Origin: Martelella mediterranea DSM 17316
Lineage (GTDB): Bacteria > Pseudomonadota > Alphaproteobacteria > Rhizobiales > Rhizobiaceae
NCBI RefSeq assembly: GCF_002043005.1
Contig: NZ_CP020331.1
Location: forward strand, 372,001-436,000
Reading direction: 5' to 3'
DNA: 64,000 bases
Under the pieces are notes generated by a model. The model did not search any database, was not told the origin of the DNA, and saw nothing but the letters and a program-made list of their open reading frames with translations. Of this stretch, positions 36,477 through 47,196 are shown piece by piece (position 1 is the first letter of the stretch; every line of letters starts with the position of its first letter). Position numbers and translations under genes: made by a program.

Positions 36477-36501
36477 TGCGGGGCTTTTCTGAGGCCCCGC
36501 A
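36477..36501 (+). promoter_or_regulatory. Intra-operon hairpin after the receptor gene
   Basis: TGCGGGGC and GCCCCGCA pair across a 9-nt loop, 28 bp after the receptor stop and before the first permease. No T-run follows. Likely a processing or stability hairpin giving excess receptor mRNA. Confidence 0.55.
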
Positions 36502-36533
36502 GTCATGACCAAAACAACCGGGACCGAGACTAT

Positions 36534-37433
36534 ATGGCCAAGGACCAGACAGCACCACGTCGCCGAAACCGCCTCGGGGCGGAGCGGCGCTTTGCCTATT
36601 TCTGCATCCTGCCGCCGATCATTCTGGTGCTGGTTTTCCGCATCCTGCCGCTGATCTGGGGCTTCTTCCTGTCGCTGACGGATTCCACCGGCTTCAATGA
36701 TGCGTCCTTCATCGGTCTCGCAAACTATCGCGAGATGGCGGCTGACCCGAATGTCCATGCGGCGGCCCGCAATACCGGCATTCTGATCCTGTCGCTGCCG
36801 GTCTGGATCATGCTGCCCATGCTGCTGGCAACCCTCATTCACGTCGGGGTGCCGGGGGGCAAACTCTACCGCTCCGTCTATTTCTTTCCCGCCGTGCTTT
36901 CGAGCGTCATCGTCGGTTCGATCTTCAACATCGTGCTGCGCTATGATGGCGGCCTCAATGCGCTTCTCGGCATGTTCGGCATCGAGGGCGTCGACTGGCT
37001 CGGCAGCGGCTCGACAGCGCTTCTGTCGCTCTTCACCGTGCAGCTCTGGGCAACCTTCGGCATGAGCCTGCTGATCTTTCTGGCCGGCCTTTCGACGCTG
37101 TCCTCGGAAATGCTGGAGGCCGCAAGGCTCGACGGCGCCAAGCTCTGGCAGACCTGGGTCTATGTCATCATACCGGCGATGATGCCGATCATCGAATTCG
37201 TTGCGGTGGTGACCACGATCGGGGTTCTGACCAATATGTTCGGCCTGATCTATGTGCTGACGGCCGGCGGACCGGGCACGGCGACGACGCTGCCGGAATT
37301 CCTGATCTGGCTCGAGCAGGGGCAGATGAACAGGCCGGGCTATGCCGCCTCGCTTTCCATGGTGCTGTTCGCGCTGATGGGCGGGATCGCCTATCTGCAG
37401 ATCCGCATCATGAACCGCAACGCCAACGTCTGA
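36534..37433 (+). CDS. Sugar ABC transporter permease (MalF type)
   Basis: The 299-residue inner-membrane protein has six predicted helices and the EAA loop (EMLEAARLDGAKLWQTWVYV) that contacts the ATPase. It is the first permease of the importer encoded from 35.2 to 39.35 kb. Confidence 0.9.
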   Translation: MAKDQTAPRRRNRLGAERRFAYFCILPPIILVLVFRILPLIWGFFLSLTDSTGFNDASFIGLANYREMAADPNVHAAARNTGILILSLPVWIMLPMLLATLIHVGVPGGKLYRSVYFFPAVLSSVIVGSIFNIVLRYDGGLNALLGMFGIEGVDWLGSGSTALLSLFTVQLWATFGMSLLIFLAGLSTLSSEMLEAARLDGAKLWQTWVYVIIPAMMPIIEFVAVVTTIGVLTNMFGLIYVLTAGGPGTATTLPEFLIWLEQGQMNRPGYAASLSMVLFALMGGIAYLQIRIMNRNANV

Positions 37434-37450
37434 GGAAGGGGCCAACGAGA

Positions 37451-38284
37451 ATGGCACAGGCCGGCAACAAGCAGAAACGGCTGCTCTGGGTGTTTTCCGT
37501 GCCCATGGCGCTTCTGGCGCTCAGTTGCGTCTATCCGGTTTTCTTCGCGATCAACAACGCGCTGAAGACCAACAAGGGCTATATCCTCGACCGGTTCGGG
37601 ATCGTCACCGAGCCGACATTGATGAATTTCGTCGATGTCTGGAACCGTTCGGGCCTGTCGGCCTATTTCTTCAACTCCGTCGTCGTCACGCTCGGCGCGG
37701 TGCTCGTGCTGCTGGTGATCTCGTCGCTTGCCGGCTTTGCCTTCGCGGTGCTGCGCTTTCCGCTGCGCAAGCTGATCTTCGTCGTCATCCTCGCCTCGCT
37801 GATGATCCCGGTGCAGGTGGTGCTGGTGCCGTTCTACCAGACGATCATCGGCCTCAACCTGCTGAATACCAGGATCGGGCTGATCATCTCCTACACCGCG
37901 TTCTTCCTGCCGTTTTCGGTCTATCTGATGACCTCGTTCTACGCCGGCCTGCCGCGCGAACTGGTGGAGGCGGCCCGCATTGACGGGGCGAAGCTGATCC
38001 AGATCTGGTGGCATGTGATGGTGCCCATGGGCAAGCCGGCCCTGATCACGCTCGGCATCCTCAACACGCTCTACTGCTGGAACGACGTGCTGATCTCGCT
38101 GCTCGTGCTGCAGGACAAGCGCACGCTGATGGTCGGCATTGCGGCGCTGCGCGGCGAATACACCACCAATGTGCCGCTTTTGTCGGCCGGCATCGTGCTG
38201 GCGGCCGCGCCCATCGTCATTCTCTATATCATTTTCCAGCGCCAGATTGTCAGCGGCATCGCCGTCGGCGCGGTGAAAGGCTAA
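37451..38284 (+). CDS. Sugar ABC transporter permease (MalG type)
   Basis: The 277-residue six-helix permease has the EAA loop [20 protein letters not shown] and the C-terminal [12 protein letters not shown] typical of MalG-like subunits. It starts 17 bp after its partner and ends 4 bp before the ATPase gene. Confidence 0.9.
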   Translation: MAQAGNKQKRLLWVFSVPMALLALSCVYPVFFAINNALKTNKGYILDRFGIVTEPTLMNFVDVWNRSGLSAYFFNSVVVTLGAVLVLLVISSLAGFAFAVLRFPLRKLIFVVILASLMIPVQVVLVPFYQTIIGLNLLNTRIGLIISYTAFFLPFSVYLMTSFYAGLPRELVEAARIDGAKLIQIWWHVMVPMGKPALITLGILNTLYCWNDVLISLLVLQDKRTLMVGIAALRGEYTTNVPLLSAGIVLAAAPIVILYIIFQRQIVSGIAVGAVKG

Positions 38285-38288
38285 TTCA

Positions 38289-39350
<1,062 letters not shown>

Positions 39351-39589
39351 CGCTCGGATCGCGCTTTCACGCGACAAAGAACGCGGCGCGCCGGTGACCC
39401 CAAGCAACCACGGTGCTTCCTCCTCAAGACCCGGGGTCAAGGCGCGCTGCGAACCCGAGGGTGCGCCGCTGGAAGCCTTTTGTTAAAAAGAGGGGCGCGG
39501 CCGCCGGAATGATGTCGGCGAGGCCGGCCACATACCATCATCAATTCCCCACTGCTCCGCCCGCATGCATAGAGTGGCGCTTCAGTCTT
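39351..39589. other. Non-coding interval
   Basis: I see no supported gene in this stretch between the ATPase stop and the LacI-type motif. It contains some GC-rich inverted segments but no clear terminator. It separates two importer operons of the same orientation. Confidence 0.4.
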
Positions 39590-39603
39590 TGATTTAAAAT
39601 GAT
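39590..39603 (+). promoter_or_regulatory. Candidate LacI-type operator, copy 1
   Basis: TGATTTAAAATGAT lies about 110 bp before the DUF4432 start. The reverse complement of 49409-49422, just upstream of the LacI gene, differs at one base (TGATTGAAAATGAT). The surrounding 40 bp is AT-rich, unlike the rest of the window. Confidence 0.45.
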
Positions 39604-39713
39604 GGGTTTTGATGACTAATGTTGATTTATAACGCCTCCCCAAACCCATAGTTTCCGTCGTGAGGCATCACGGCCGCGCCGCCGTGCGGAAATTGCAAGA
39701 GAAGGGGAGGAGG

Positions 39714-40895
39714 ATGGTCCAGCTTTATGGAAAGTCCTTGTCGCGCGCCGAACTGGCCGCGCTCAGCGGAAATGTGAGCCATGCGGCGGGCGTGCGGCTG
39801 ATGCAGCTCAATGACGGGCTCGAGCGCGGCATCCGTATGCTGGAATTCCGTTCCGGCACGGGGCTTCGGTTTACCGTCCTGATCGATCGCGCCTTGGATA
39901 TCGCGGACTGCGACTATCGCGGTCAGGCGATCGGCTGGCACAGCCCGGCGGGCTTCCGCCACCCGGCGCTGCATGAATATGAGGGCGAAGGCGGTCTTGG
40001 ATTCATGCGGAGTTTCTCCGGCCTGATGATCACCTGCGGTCTAGACCATATCCTGTTCATGAACGACACCGAGACCAGCTCCTATGTCTACGGCCCGCGC
40101 CAAAAGGCCTCTCATTCGCTGCATGGACGGGTCGGCACCATCCCGGCGCGGCTGAGCGGATATGGCGAGCGCTGGGAGGGCGACAGGCTGATCCTGTGGG
40201 CCGAGGGCGTGGTGACGCAGGCGGCGGTCTTCGGCGAGCATCTCGAACTGCACCGGCGGATCGAGATCGAGGCCGGCACAAGCGACATCCGTCTCAGCGA
40301 CCGGGTGGTCAATGCCGGCTTCTACCGCACGCCGCACATGTTCTGCTATCACATCAATGTCGGCCATCCGGTGCTGGAAGAGGGCGCGCGCTATCTCGCG
40401 CCGATCCGCGATGTGGTCAACGTGGCGCATGCCGACAGCTATGAGAAGCAAGGCGTTGGCTACCGCACGCTGTCCGGCCCGCAGATGAATTTCCATGAGC
40501 AGGTCTGGCAGCATGAGATGGCGGCCGACGACAATGGCGCGGTTCCGGTCGCGCTCGTCAACGATCGGCTCGGTCTTGGCCTCATGGTCACGACCAAAAA
40601 GCATCAATTTCCCTGCCAGTATGAATGGCAGAACCTGCAGGCGGGCCAGTATGCGCTGGGGATCGAGCCCGCGACCCATCATGTTCTCGGCAATAATGCG
40701 GCGCGCGAGCGCCGCGAGATGATCTGGCTCGAACATGGCGACGAGCGCCGTTACGACACGGTGTTCTCCGTCCTCCCCGATGCGCAGGCGATTGCGGCAG
40801 CGGAAGCCGGAATCCGCGCGATCGCGATCCAGCCGGAGAGCGATTACCCCGCCGCCAGCGGCAATTTCCGGCCGATTGAGGGGCGCGGGGCATGA
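39714..40895 (+). CDS. DUF4432 protein (aldose 1-epimerase-like fold)
   Basis: The 393-residue protein belongs to the DUF4432 group of galactose-mutarotase-like beta-sandwich proteins. It shows LHGRVGTIPARL, a conserved region with NPxH-like function in mutarotases, and NLQAGQYALGIEPATHHVLG near the C-terminus. ATG 39714 has GGGGAGGAGG in front. It opens an eight-gene operon and overlaps the SDR gene by 4 bp. An epimerase or mutarotase acting on the imported sugar is the likely role; family members are not well characterised. Confidence 0.8.
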   Translation: MVQLYGKSLSRAELAALSGNVSHAAGVRLMQLNDGLERGIRMLEFRSGTGLRFTVLIDRALDIADCDYRGQAIGWHSPAGFRHPALHEYEGEGGLGFMRSFSGLMITCGLDHILFMNDTETSSYVYGPRQKASHSLHGRVGTIPARLSGYGERWEGDRLILWAEGVVTQAAVFGEHLELHRRIEIEAGTSDIRLSDRVVNAGFYRTPHMFCYHINVGHPVLEEGARYLAPIRDVVNVAHADSYEKQGVGYRTLSGPQMNFHEQVWQHEMAADDNGAVPVALVNDRLGLGLMVTTKKHQFPCQYEWQNLQAGQYALGIEPATHHVLGNNAARERREMIWLEHGDERRYDTVFSVLPDAQAIAAAEAGIRAIAIQPESDYPAASGNFRPIEGRGA

Positions 40896-41653
40896 GCGTC
40901 CGTTTCGTCATGACCGGCCGGCGGGTGCTCTATACCGGCGGGGCCGGCGGGCTTGGCGCGGAGACGACCCGAGCGCTGCTTTCCGCCGGCGCGGAGGTGC
41001 ATGTGCTGGATTTCGACGCGGAGAAGATCGCGGCGCTTGAAGGTGCCGCGTCCGAAGCCACGGCGGATCGCCTTCATCTCCACCGCATCGACCTTCTGGA
41101 CAAGCCGGCGTTGGCCGGGCTTCTCGGGACGCTTGCGGCCGAGCGCGCGATCGATGTCGTGATCAACAATGCGGCGATCTACCCCTCCAAGCCGTTCGAG
41201 GATTATTCCGATGCCGAACTGGCGGCGGTTCATGGGGTCAATGTCGAGGCGGCGCAGCTATGCACCCGTGCGGCGCTTCCCGGTATGCGGGCGCAGAACT
41301 GGGGTCGCATCCTGAACGTCACCTCGATCACGCTTTCCGGCCAATGGGAAAATCTCGTGCCTTACGTCCAGTCGAAGGGATCGCTCCTGGGTCTGACGCG
41401 GGCCTGGGCGCGGGAATTCGGCAAATGGGGCGTGACCGTGAATGCGATCGCGCCGGGCGCCTTTCCGACGGATGCGGAGAAGATCCACCCCGATCCCGAA
41501 GGCTACAACGCCATGGTGCTGGACCGGCAGGCCGTCAAGCGGCGCGGCAGCGCGAACGATATCGCGGCCGCCGTCATGTTTCTGGCCTCCGAAGAGGCCG
41601 GCTTCATCACCGGACAATCGCTGGCCGTCAATGGCGGCTGGGTCATGGAGTGA
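40892..41653 (+). CDS. Short-chain dehydrogenase/reductase
   Basis: The 253-residue classical SDR has the cofactor loop YTGGAGGLGAETT, NNAAIYP, the catalytic Ser in NVTSITLSG, and the YVQSK Tyr-Lys pair. The acidic residue after strand 2 (VLDFDAEK) favours NAD. It likely oxidises a sugar or a sugar-acid hydroxyl in the same pathway as its neighbours. Coupled to DUF4432 upstream; the CoA-transferase starts 5 bp after its stop. Confidence 0.88.
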   Translation: MSVRFVMTGRRVLYTGGAGGLGAETTRALLSAGAEVHVLDFDAEKIAALEGAASEATADRLHLHRIDLLDKPALAGLLGTLAAERAIDVVINNAAIYPSKPFEDYSDAELAAVHGVNVEAAQLCTRAALPGMRAQNWGRILNVTSITLSGQWENLVPYVQSKGSLLGLTRAWAREFGKWGVTVNAIAPGAFPTDAEKIHPDPEGYNAMVLDRQAVKRRGSANDIAAAVMFLASEEAGFITGQSLAVNGGWVME

Positions 41654-41658
41654 ATGAA

Positions 41659-42852
41659 ATGGGAATTCTGAGCGGATATACGGTGCTGGACTGCTCGATC
41701 GCCATGGCGGGCCCGTTCGCGGCCCAGCGTCTCGGCGATCTCGGCGCCGATGTGATCAAGATCGAGCCGGTGACCGGCGAATGGCAGCGTCATGCGCCTG
41801 CCGGCGGCGTGACCGGAAACGAGGTCAATGTCTCTTTCCTGTCGCTCAACCGCAACAAGCGCTCTCTGGCGGTGGATCTCAAATCCGATGAGGGCCGCAA
41901 GATCATCCGGCGGCTGGTGAAGACGGCTGATGTCTTCATCCAGAACTACCGCGCCGGCGTCGCCGGGCGTCTGGGTGTGGATTACGAGACGCTGTCGGCC
42001 ATCAATCCCGGCCTGATCTATGTGTCGATGACCGGCTTCGGCGAGGATGGCCCCTATGCGAAGCGACCGGGGCAGGACCTGCTGCTGCAGGCCATTTCCG
42101 GCGCGATGATGTCGACCGGGCGCGCTGGCGAGCCGCCGCAGGCCTCAGGCCAGTACATCGTCGATGCGGTCACCGCCTACACCGCCTTCGAGGGCGCGCT
42201 CGCAGCGCTCTTGCACCGGGAGCGGACCGGCGAGGGGCAGAAGGTCGAGGTCAACATGCTTGACGCGATCACCACCATCCAGATGCAGGAATTGTCGGTC
42301 TTCACCGTCGGCCACAAGCCGCAGACCCGCAGCGCCGAGCCGCACGCCCATGTCTATATCCGCTCGCCCTATGGCACCTTTGCGACGACCGACGGCTATA
42401 TCGCGCTCGCCATGCCGCAGTTCGAGGCGATGGCCAAGGCGCTGGACGAGCCGCGCCTTGCCGATCTCGACGAGATGAAGGCCGGTTGGGAAGACCGCGA
42501 CGACGTCTTCGCGCTGACTCGCGAGGCGATCGGCAAATTCTCCACCGCCGACGCGCTGGAACGCCTGAATGCGCACGGCATCTGGGCCGGGCCGGTCTAC
42601 ACCTATGCCGATCTCGTGGCCGACCCCCAGATCGCCCATAACGGCACATTCGTCGAATATGACCATGCGACGGAAGGCCGGGTGAAGACGCCGGGCTTCC
42701 CGATCCGCTTCTCGCGCACACCGTCCGAGGTCCGCTATGGCGCGCCGCGCGTCGGCGAACACACAAACGAGGTTTTGACCGCCGCCGGGTTCTCCGATGA
42801 CGAGATCGTCGAAATGGCGAAGTCCGGCGCGATCAAGAGCCTGGACGCATAG
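41659..42852 (+). CDS. Family III CoA-transferase (CaiB/BaiF type)
   Basis: The 397-residue protein has the interlocked-ring family III fold; Asp140 in AKRPGQDLLLQAISG matches the catalytic aspartate that forms acyl-anhydride and glutamyl/aspartyl intermediates. GDLGADVIKIEPVTG is the conserved N-terminal CoA-binding region. It should move CoA from a donor thioester to an organic acid. Its place between an SDR and an enoyl-CoA hydratase, inside a sugar-import operon, is unusual. Donor and acceptor are unknown. Confidence 0.92.
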   Translation: MGILSGYTVLDCSIAMAGPFAAQRLGDLGADVIKIEPVTGEWQRHAPAGGVTGNEVNVSFLSLNRNKRSLAVDLKSDEGRKIIRRLVKTADVFIQNYRAGVAGRLGVDYETLSAINPGLIYVSMTGFGEDGPYAKRPGQDLLLQAISGAMMSTGRAGEPPQASGQYIVDAVTAYTAFEGALAALLHRERTGEGQKVEVNMLDAITTIQMQELSVFTVGHKPQTRSAEPHAHVYIRSPYGTFATTDGYIALAMPQFEAMAKALDEPRLADLDEMKAGWEDRDDVFALTREAIGKFSTADALERLNAHGIWAGPVYTYADLVADPQIAHNGTFVEYDHATEGRVKTPGFPIRFSRTPSEVRYGAPRVGEHTNEVLTAAGFSDDEIVEMAKSGAIKSLDA

Positions 42853-42910
42853 GATTTCGTGGCCTGGCTTGGCCCGGCCGCAGAAAAAATAAACTGGAGG
42901 AGGCCAGGAT

Positions 42911-43690
42911 ATGAACGCGCCCGATACACGGGAACTGACGCTGGACGTGTCGGGGCATGTCGCCACGATCACGTATAACCGGCCCGCGAAACTGAACGCG
43001 ATGACCCCGGAAATGGCGCGCCTGCTCGAAGAAGCCGTTGCTGCCTGCAACGACGCCGACGATGTGCGCGTGGTGATCCTGACGGGCACCGGCAAGGCGT
43101 TTTGCGCGGGCTCCGATATCGCGCTGCTGGAGACCTATGAAACGCCCTGGGCGTTTCGCAATCGCACCGAATATTGCGACATTCTGCGCGCTTTGCGCAA
43201 ACCCTCGATCGCGGCGATCAACGGCTATGCCTTTGGCGGAGGGCTGGAAATGGCGATGTCCTGCGATATCCGCCTCGCCTCGGACAATGCGAAACTGGGC
43301 GCGCCGGAGATCAAGCTCGGTTGGATCGGCGGCGGCGGCATGACCGCGCATCTGGCGCAGTCGATCGGCCCGTCCAATGCGGCGCTGATGGTGATGACCG
43401 GCGAGCCGGTCACGGCGCAGCAGGCCCTTTCCTGGGGGCTGGTCAGTGACGTGACGGCGCCGGAGGCGCTGATGGACCGCGCCCACGAAATCGCCGGGCA
43501 GATCGCCGCCCGCGCGCCGATTGCCGCGGAAACCGCCAAGGCCAATCTGAAGGCGGCCTTCAACATGCCGCTGGAACAGGCCGTCGCCTATGAACGCGAC
43601 CTGCAGACGATCTGCTTTGCGACCGAAGACGCGCATGAAGGCCGCGCCGCCTTCGCTGAAAAGCGCGCCGCGACGTTTGCGAAGAGGTGA
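42911..43690 (+). CDS. Enoyl-CoA hydratase/isomerase family (crotonase) protein
   Basis: The 259-residue crotonase has the oxyanion-hole segments CAGSDI and GYAFGGGLEMAMSCD, and both catalytic glutamates of hydratases (GGGLE and GAPEIKLG). It could add or remove water on a CoA-ester made by the CoA-transferase encoded 58 bp upstream. The gene has its own AACTGGAGGAGG ribosome site. CaiB/CaiD of carnitine metabolism is the nearest known pairing of this kind. Confidence 0.9.
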   Translation: MNAPDTRELTLDVSGHVATITYNRPAKLNAMTPEMARLLEEAVAACNDADDVRVVILTGTGKAFCAGSDIALLETYETPWAFRNRTEYCDILRALRKPSIAAINGYAFGGGLEMAMSCDIRLASDNAKLGAPEIKLGWIGGGGMTAHLAQSIGPSNAALMVMTGEPVTAQQALSWGLVSDVTAPEALMDRAHEIAGQIAARAPIAAETAKANLKAAFNMPLEQAVAYERDLQTICFATEDAHEGRAAFAEKRAATFAKR

Positions 43691-43697
43691 TGCCACG

Positions 43698-44645
43698 ATG
43701 ACCCGTCTCAAAACACTGGTGAAACACCGCGAATTTTCCGTCTTTGCGATGTTGATCCTGGTCGCGCTCTACTTAAGCTTCTCCAACGACTACTTTCTTT
43801 CGCAGCGAAATCTCATGAATGTCGGCCGTCAGGGCTCGGTGGTCGCCATCGTCGCGCTAGGCCAGGCGCTGGTCATTATCGCGCGCGGGATCGATCTTTC
43901 CGTCGGCTCGGTGGTCGGGCTTTCGGCGGTCTGCGCGGCCATCGTGCTGCAGACGACGGATTCGAACATTCTCGCGCTGGCCGCAGGCCTCGGCGCCGGC
44001 CTCTCCGCCGGCGTGCTCAACGGTCTGATGGTCACCCGGTTCCGCATCAACCCGTTCATCGCGACGCTCGGCATGCTGTCGATCGCGCGCGGCGTGGCGC
44101 TTCTGATGACGGGCGGCATTCCCGTCACCTTCATGGGCTGGGCCGAAGTGCTGGGCGCGGGCCGTGTGTTCGATATCCCGGTCTCGGTGATCCTCATGAT
44201 CGGGCTTGCGATCCTTGTGCATCTGATCGCCACCCGCACCGTCACGGGGCGGGAAATCTATGCCGTCGGCGACAATCCCAAGGCCGCGCGTCTGGCGGGT
44301 ATCGATACCGGGCGCATCCGCATGGTGGTCTTTGCCTTCTGCGGCCTGCTTGCAGGTCTCGGCGGCATCATTCTCGCCGGCAACCTTGCAAGCGCCGACC
44401 CCAATCTGGGCATGGGCTACGAGCTTGACGTCATTGCCGCCGTCATTCTCGGCGGCACCGCGCTCAGCGGCGGGCGCGGCTCGATCATCGGCGTCTTTAT
44501 CGGCGCCATGCTCATGGCGCTCTTGAACAACGCATTCGTCCTGCTGGGCATTTCGGCCTACTGGCAGGTCGTGACCAAGGGGCTCATCATCATCCTCGCC
44601 GTGGGGGTGGACGGGCTTCACCGAGGAGACGAGGCCGAGGACTGA
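43698..44645 (+). CDS. Sugar ABC transporter permease (RbsC type)
   Basis: The 315-residue membrane protein has LGQALVIIARGIDLSVGSVV and the ELDVIAAVILGGTALSGGRG loop diagnostic of RbsC-like permeases. ATG 43698 lies 7 bp after the hydratase stop. It works as a homodimer with the receptor and double ATPase encoded next. Confidence 0.91.
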   Translation: MTRLKTLVKHREFSVFAMLILVALYLSFSNDYFLSQRNLMNVGRQGSVVAIVALGQALVIIARGIDLSVGSVVGLSAVCAAIVLQTTDSNILALAAGLGAGLSAGVLNGLMVTRFRINPFIATLGMLSIARGVALLMTGGIPVTFMGWAEVLGAGRVFDIPVSVILMIGLAILVHLIATRTVTGREIYAVGDNPKAARLAGIDTGRIRMVVFAFCGLLAGLGGIILAGNLASADPNLGMGYELDVIAAVILGGTALSGGRGSIIGVFIGAMLMALLNNAFVLLGISAYWQVVTKGLIIILAVGVDGLHRGDEAED

Positions 44646-44686
44646 TCCGATCCGGATCGCACCTGCTGAAACTAGGAGGAAGCAAC

Positions 44687-45652
44687 ATGAAACTGCGTGG
44701 TTTCGCTGCGGCGCTTGTGGCCGCGACAATCTGGAGCGGGGCGGCAATGGCCCAGAGCCTGCCTGAAGGCGGCACCGTCGAGGCGGTGGAGAAGGCCGGG
44801 GACAATGTCCGGATCGCCTTCCTGTCGTTCCAGAACAACCCGTTCTGGATCCCGGTCACCGAGGGCGCGATGGCGGCGAAGGACTATCTGGCCGAATTCA
44901 ACGGCACGCTCGACTATGTCGATCTCGGCGACGACCTGTCGGCGGAAGCGGTGGTTTCGGGCATCGAGGCGGCCCTTGCCCAGCAATATGACGGCATCGT
45001 CGTCGTGCCGATCTTCGATGGCACCGCCCGCATCATCAACGAGGCAACGGAAGAAGGCGTTCCGGTGTTCTCCATCATCGCCGAGGGCGCTGTTCCGTCC
45101 AAGCGTCTTTCCTTCATGGGGCAGGACGCCACCGCCGCCGGCCAGCAGATCGGCGAATTCATCAACGAAAAGATGGACGGCGACGGCAAGCTCGGGGTGA
45201 TCACCGGCTATTTCGGCGCGACCCAGCACCAGATGCGCATGAACGGCGCGCTCGACTATCTGAAGGAAAACGCGCCCGACATCGAGATCATCGGCCCGTT
45301 CGAAAACCGCGACAAGGCCGAGAGCGCCTATTCGCTGGTGCAGGACATGTATACCGCCAATCCCGATCTCGAAATGGTCTATGTGACGGCCGGTGGGCCT
45401 TATGGCGCTGCAAAGGCCGTCCAGGACCTCGGTCTGACGGGCAAGGTCGGCGTCGTCGGTTTCGACCATACGCCGGAAAACATGGCTTATCTGGAAACCG
45501 GCGAAATGGTCGGCCTGCTTGACCAGGCACCTTTCCAGCAGGCGTTTGACAGTTCGGTCATGCTTTTCAACCATCTGGTTGCCGGCACCGAAGTGCCGGA
45601 ACTGATCGAGGCCGACGGCAATCTCATCACGCCGGCGGACGTCGCGAAATGA
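44687..45652 (+). CDS. Sugar ABC transporter substrate-binding protein (RbsB type)
   Basis: The 321-residue periplasmic protein has a signal peptide (cleavage after GAAMA) and the Peripla_BP_4 fold, with FLSFQNNPFWIPVTEGA at the first ligand loop, typical of sugar receptors with aromatic stacking. It overlaps the ATPase gene by 4 bp, so unlike the other receptors here it has no hairpin after it. The ligand, and hence the pathway substrate, is unknown. Confidence 0.9.
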   Translation: MKLRGFAAALVAATIWSGAAMAQSLPEGGTVEAVEKAGDNVRIAFLSFQNNPFWIPVTEGAMAAKDYLAEFNGTLDYVDLGDDLSAEAVVSGIEAALAQQYDGIVVVPIFDGTARIINEATEEGVPVFSIIAEGAVPSKRLSFMGQDATAAGQQIGEFINEKMDGDGKLGVITGYFGATQHQMRMNGALDYLKENAPDIEIIGPFENRDKAESAYSLVQDMYTANPDLEMVYVTAGGPYGAAKAVQDLGLTGKVGVVGFDHTPENMAYLETGEMVGLLDQAPFQQAFDSSVMLFNHLVAGTEVPELIEADGNLITPADVAK

Positions 45653-47196
45653 ACCCGGAAACGGGCCATAAACCCGAAGGGGGCGGCGGCAATGCCGCCC
45701 CCAGGATCAGGCTGACCGGGATTTCCAAGAGCTTCGGTCCGGTCAAGGTGCTTGAGGATGTCTCGCTCTCGCTTGCGCCGGGCGAGGTCATCGGGCTTCT
45801 CGGCGAAAACGGCGCGGGCAAATCGACGATGATGAACATCGTCTCCGGCGGATTGAAGCCGGATACCGGCGAAATTCTTTACGACGGCGCGGAGGTCCGG
45901 TTCTCCTCCTTCGCCGAGGGGATCGAGGCGGGCATCGCCTTCGTCCATCAGGAACTCTCCGTCGTCGGCGCGCTCAGCGTCGCGGAAAACCTGTTTCTGG
46001 GGCGCATGCCCCGCAACGCCATCGGCCTTGTCGACCGGGACAAGATGCGCCGCGAGGCGCAGGGCATGCTGGACGCCGTGGGCGCCGGCGGCATAGATGC
46101 CGCGCGCCTCGCCGGAAACCTGCGCGCCGGCGAGCAGCAGCTTGTCGAGATTGCCCGCGCCGCCGCGCGCGATCCGCGCCTTCTGATCCTTGACGAGCCG
46201 ACCTCGTCGCTGACGCCGCACGAGGTCGAGGGCTTCCTCGATTTCGTCCGCCGCGCGCGCGATGCCGGCACGGCGATCATCTTCATCACCCACCGTCTGG
46301 ACGAGGCGATGTCCATCTGTGACCGCCTGCTCGTGCTGCGCAATGGCTGCGTCGTTTCCGACCGCCGGCCGGCGGAGACGACCAAGGACCGGATTATTGC
46401 CGACATGACCGGCAAGACGGCGCTGTTTTCCCACGCGGACCGAGCGATCACATCGACAAAGATTGCGCTGGAGCTATCAGGCGTCAGCGTACCGGGCGTG
46501 CTGGAGGATGTCAGCTTCTCGGTGCGCAAGGGCGAGATTTTCGGCCTTTTCGGCCTTGTCGGTGCCGGGCGGACGGAGCTTCTGGAAACCATATGCGGCG
46601 CACGCCGCAAGGCGGCCGGCGCGATCACGCTCGATGGCGCGCCGCTTGCGCCGCGTAATCCCGCCGAGGCGCTGCAGCGCGGCATCGCCCTGGTGCCGGA
46701 GGGCCGCAAGACGGCGGGTATCCTGCCGCAGCATTCGGTTCGACGCAACGCATCGGCGTCGTCGCTCAGAAGCTTCGCCCGCCTCGGTGTTGTTTCGGGT
46801 GGACGCGAGGCCGGCGCGGTTGCCGATGAGCTTTCGGCGCTCTCCGTTCGGATGGAGCACGACGGTCGGCCGATCACCACGCTTTCCGGCGGCAATCAGC
46901 AGAAGGTGATTTTTGCCCGCGCGCTTCTGTCTGGCCCCACGCTTCTTTTGCTGGACGAACCGACCCATGGGGTTGATGTTGGGGCCAAGGCCGAAATCTA
47001 CGATATCATACGCGCTGCCGCGGACGAGGGGCTGACGGTGATCGTCGCTTCCTCCGAGCTCCCGGAGATCACTGGCCTTTGCGATCGCGTCGGGGTCTTG
47101 TCAAAAGGCCGGTTGGCTGGCGTACTGGCGCGGGATGAGATGGACGAGGCCGAGATCCTGCGCCTTGCCTTCAGTGAACATGAAAGAGAGACATGA
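45649..47196 (+). CDS. Sugar ABC transporter ATP-binding protein (RbsA type)
   Basis: The 515-residue double ATPase has domain 1 GENGAGKST with LLILDEPTSSL and a weak signature (NLRAGEQQ), and domain 2 with degenerate GLVGAGRTEL, full TLSGGNQQK and LLLLDEPTHGVD. The first 22 residues are an unconserved leader. Coupled to the receptor upstream and the FAH gene downstream by 4-bp overlaps. Confidence 0.92.
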   Translation: MNPETGHKPEGGGGNAAPRIRLTGISKSFGPVKVLEDVSLSLAPGEVIGLLGENGAGKSTMMNIVSGGLKPDTGEILYDGAEVRFSSFAEGIEAGIAFVHQELSVVGALSVAENLFLGRMPRNAIGLVDRDKMRREAQGMLDAVGAGGIDAARLAGNLRAGEQQLVEIARAAARDPRLLILDEPTSSLTPHEVEGFLDFVRRARDAGTAIIFITHRLDEAMSICDRLLVLRNGCVVSDRRPAETTKDRIIADMTGKTALFSHADRAITSTKIALELSGVSVPGVLEDVSFSVRKGEIFGLFGLVGAGRTELLETICGARRKAAGAITLDGAPLAPRNPAEALQRGIALVPEGRKTAGILPQHSVRRNASASSLRSFARLGVVSGGREAGAVADELSALSVRMEHDGRPITTLSGGNQQKVIFARALLSGPTLLLLDEPTHGVDVGAKAEIYDIIRAAADEGLTVIVASSELPEITGLCDRVGVLSKGRLAGVLARDEMDEAEILRLAFSEHERET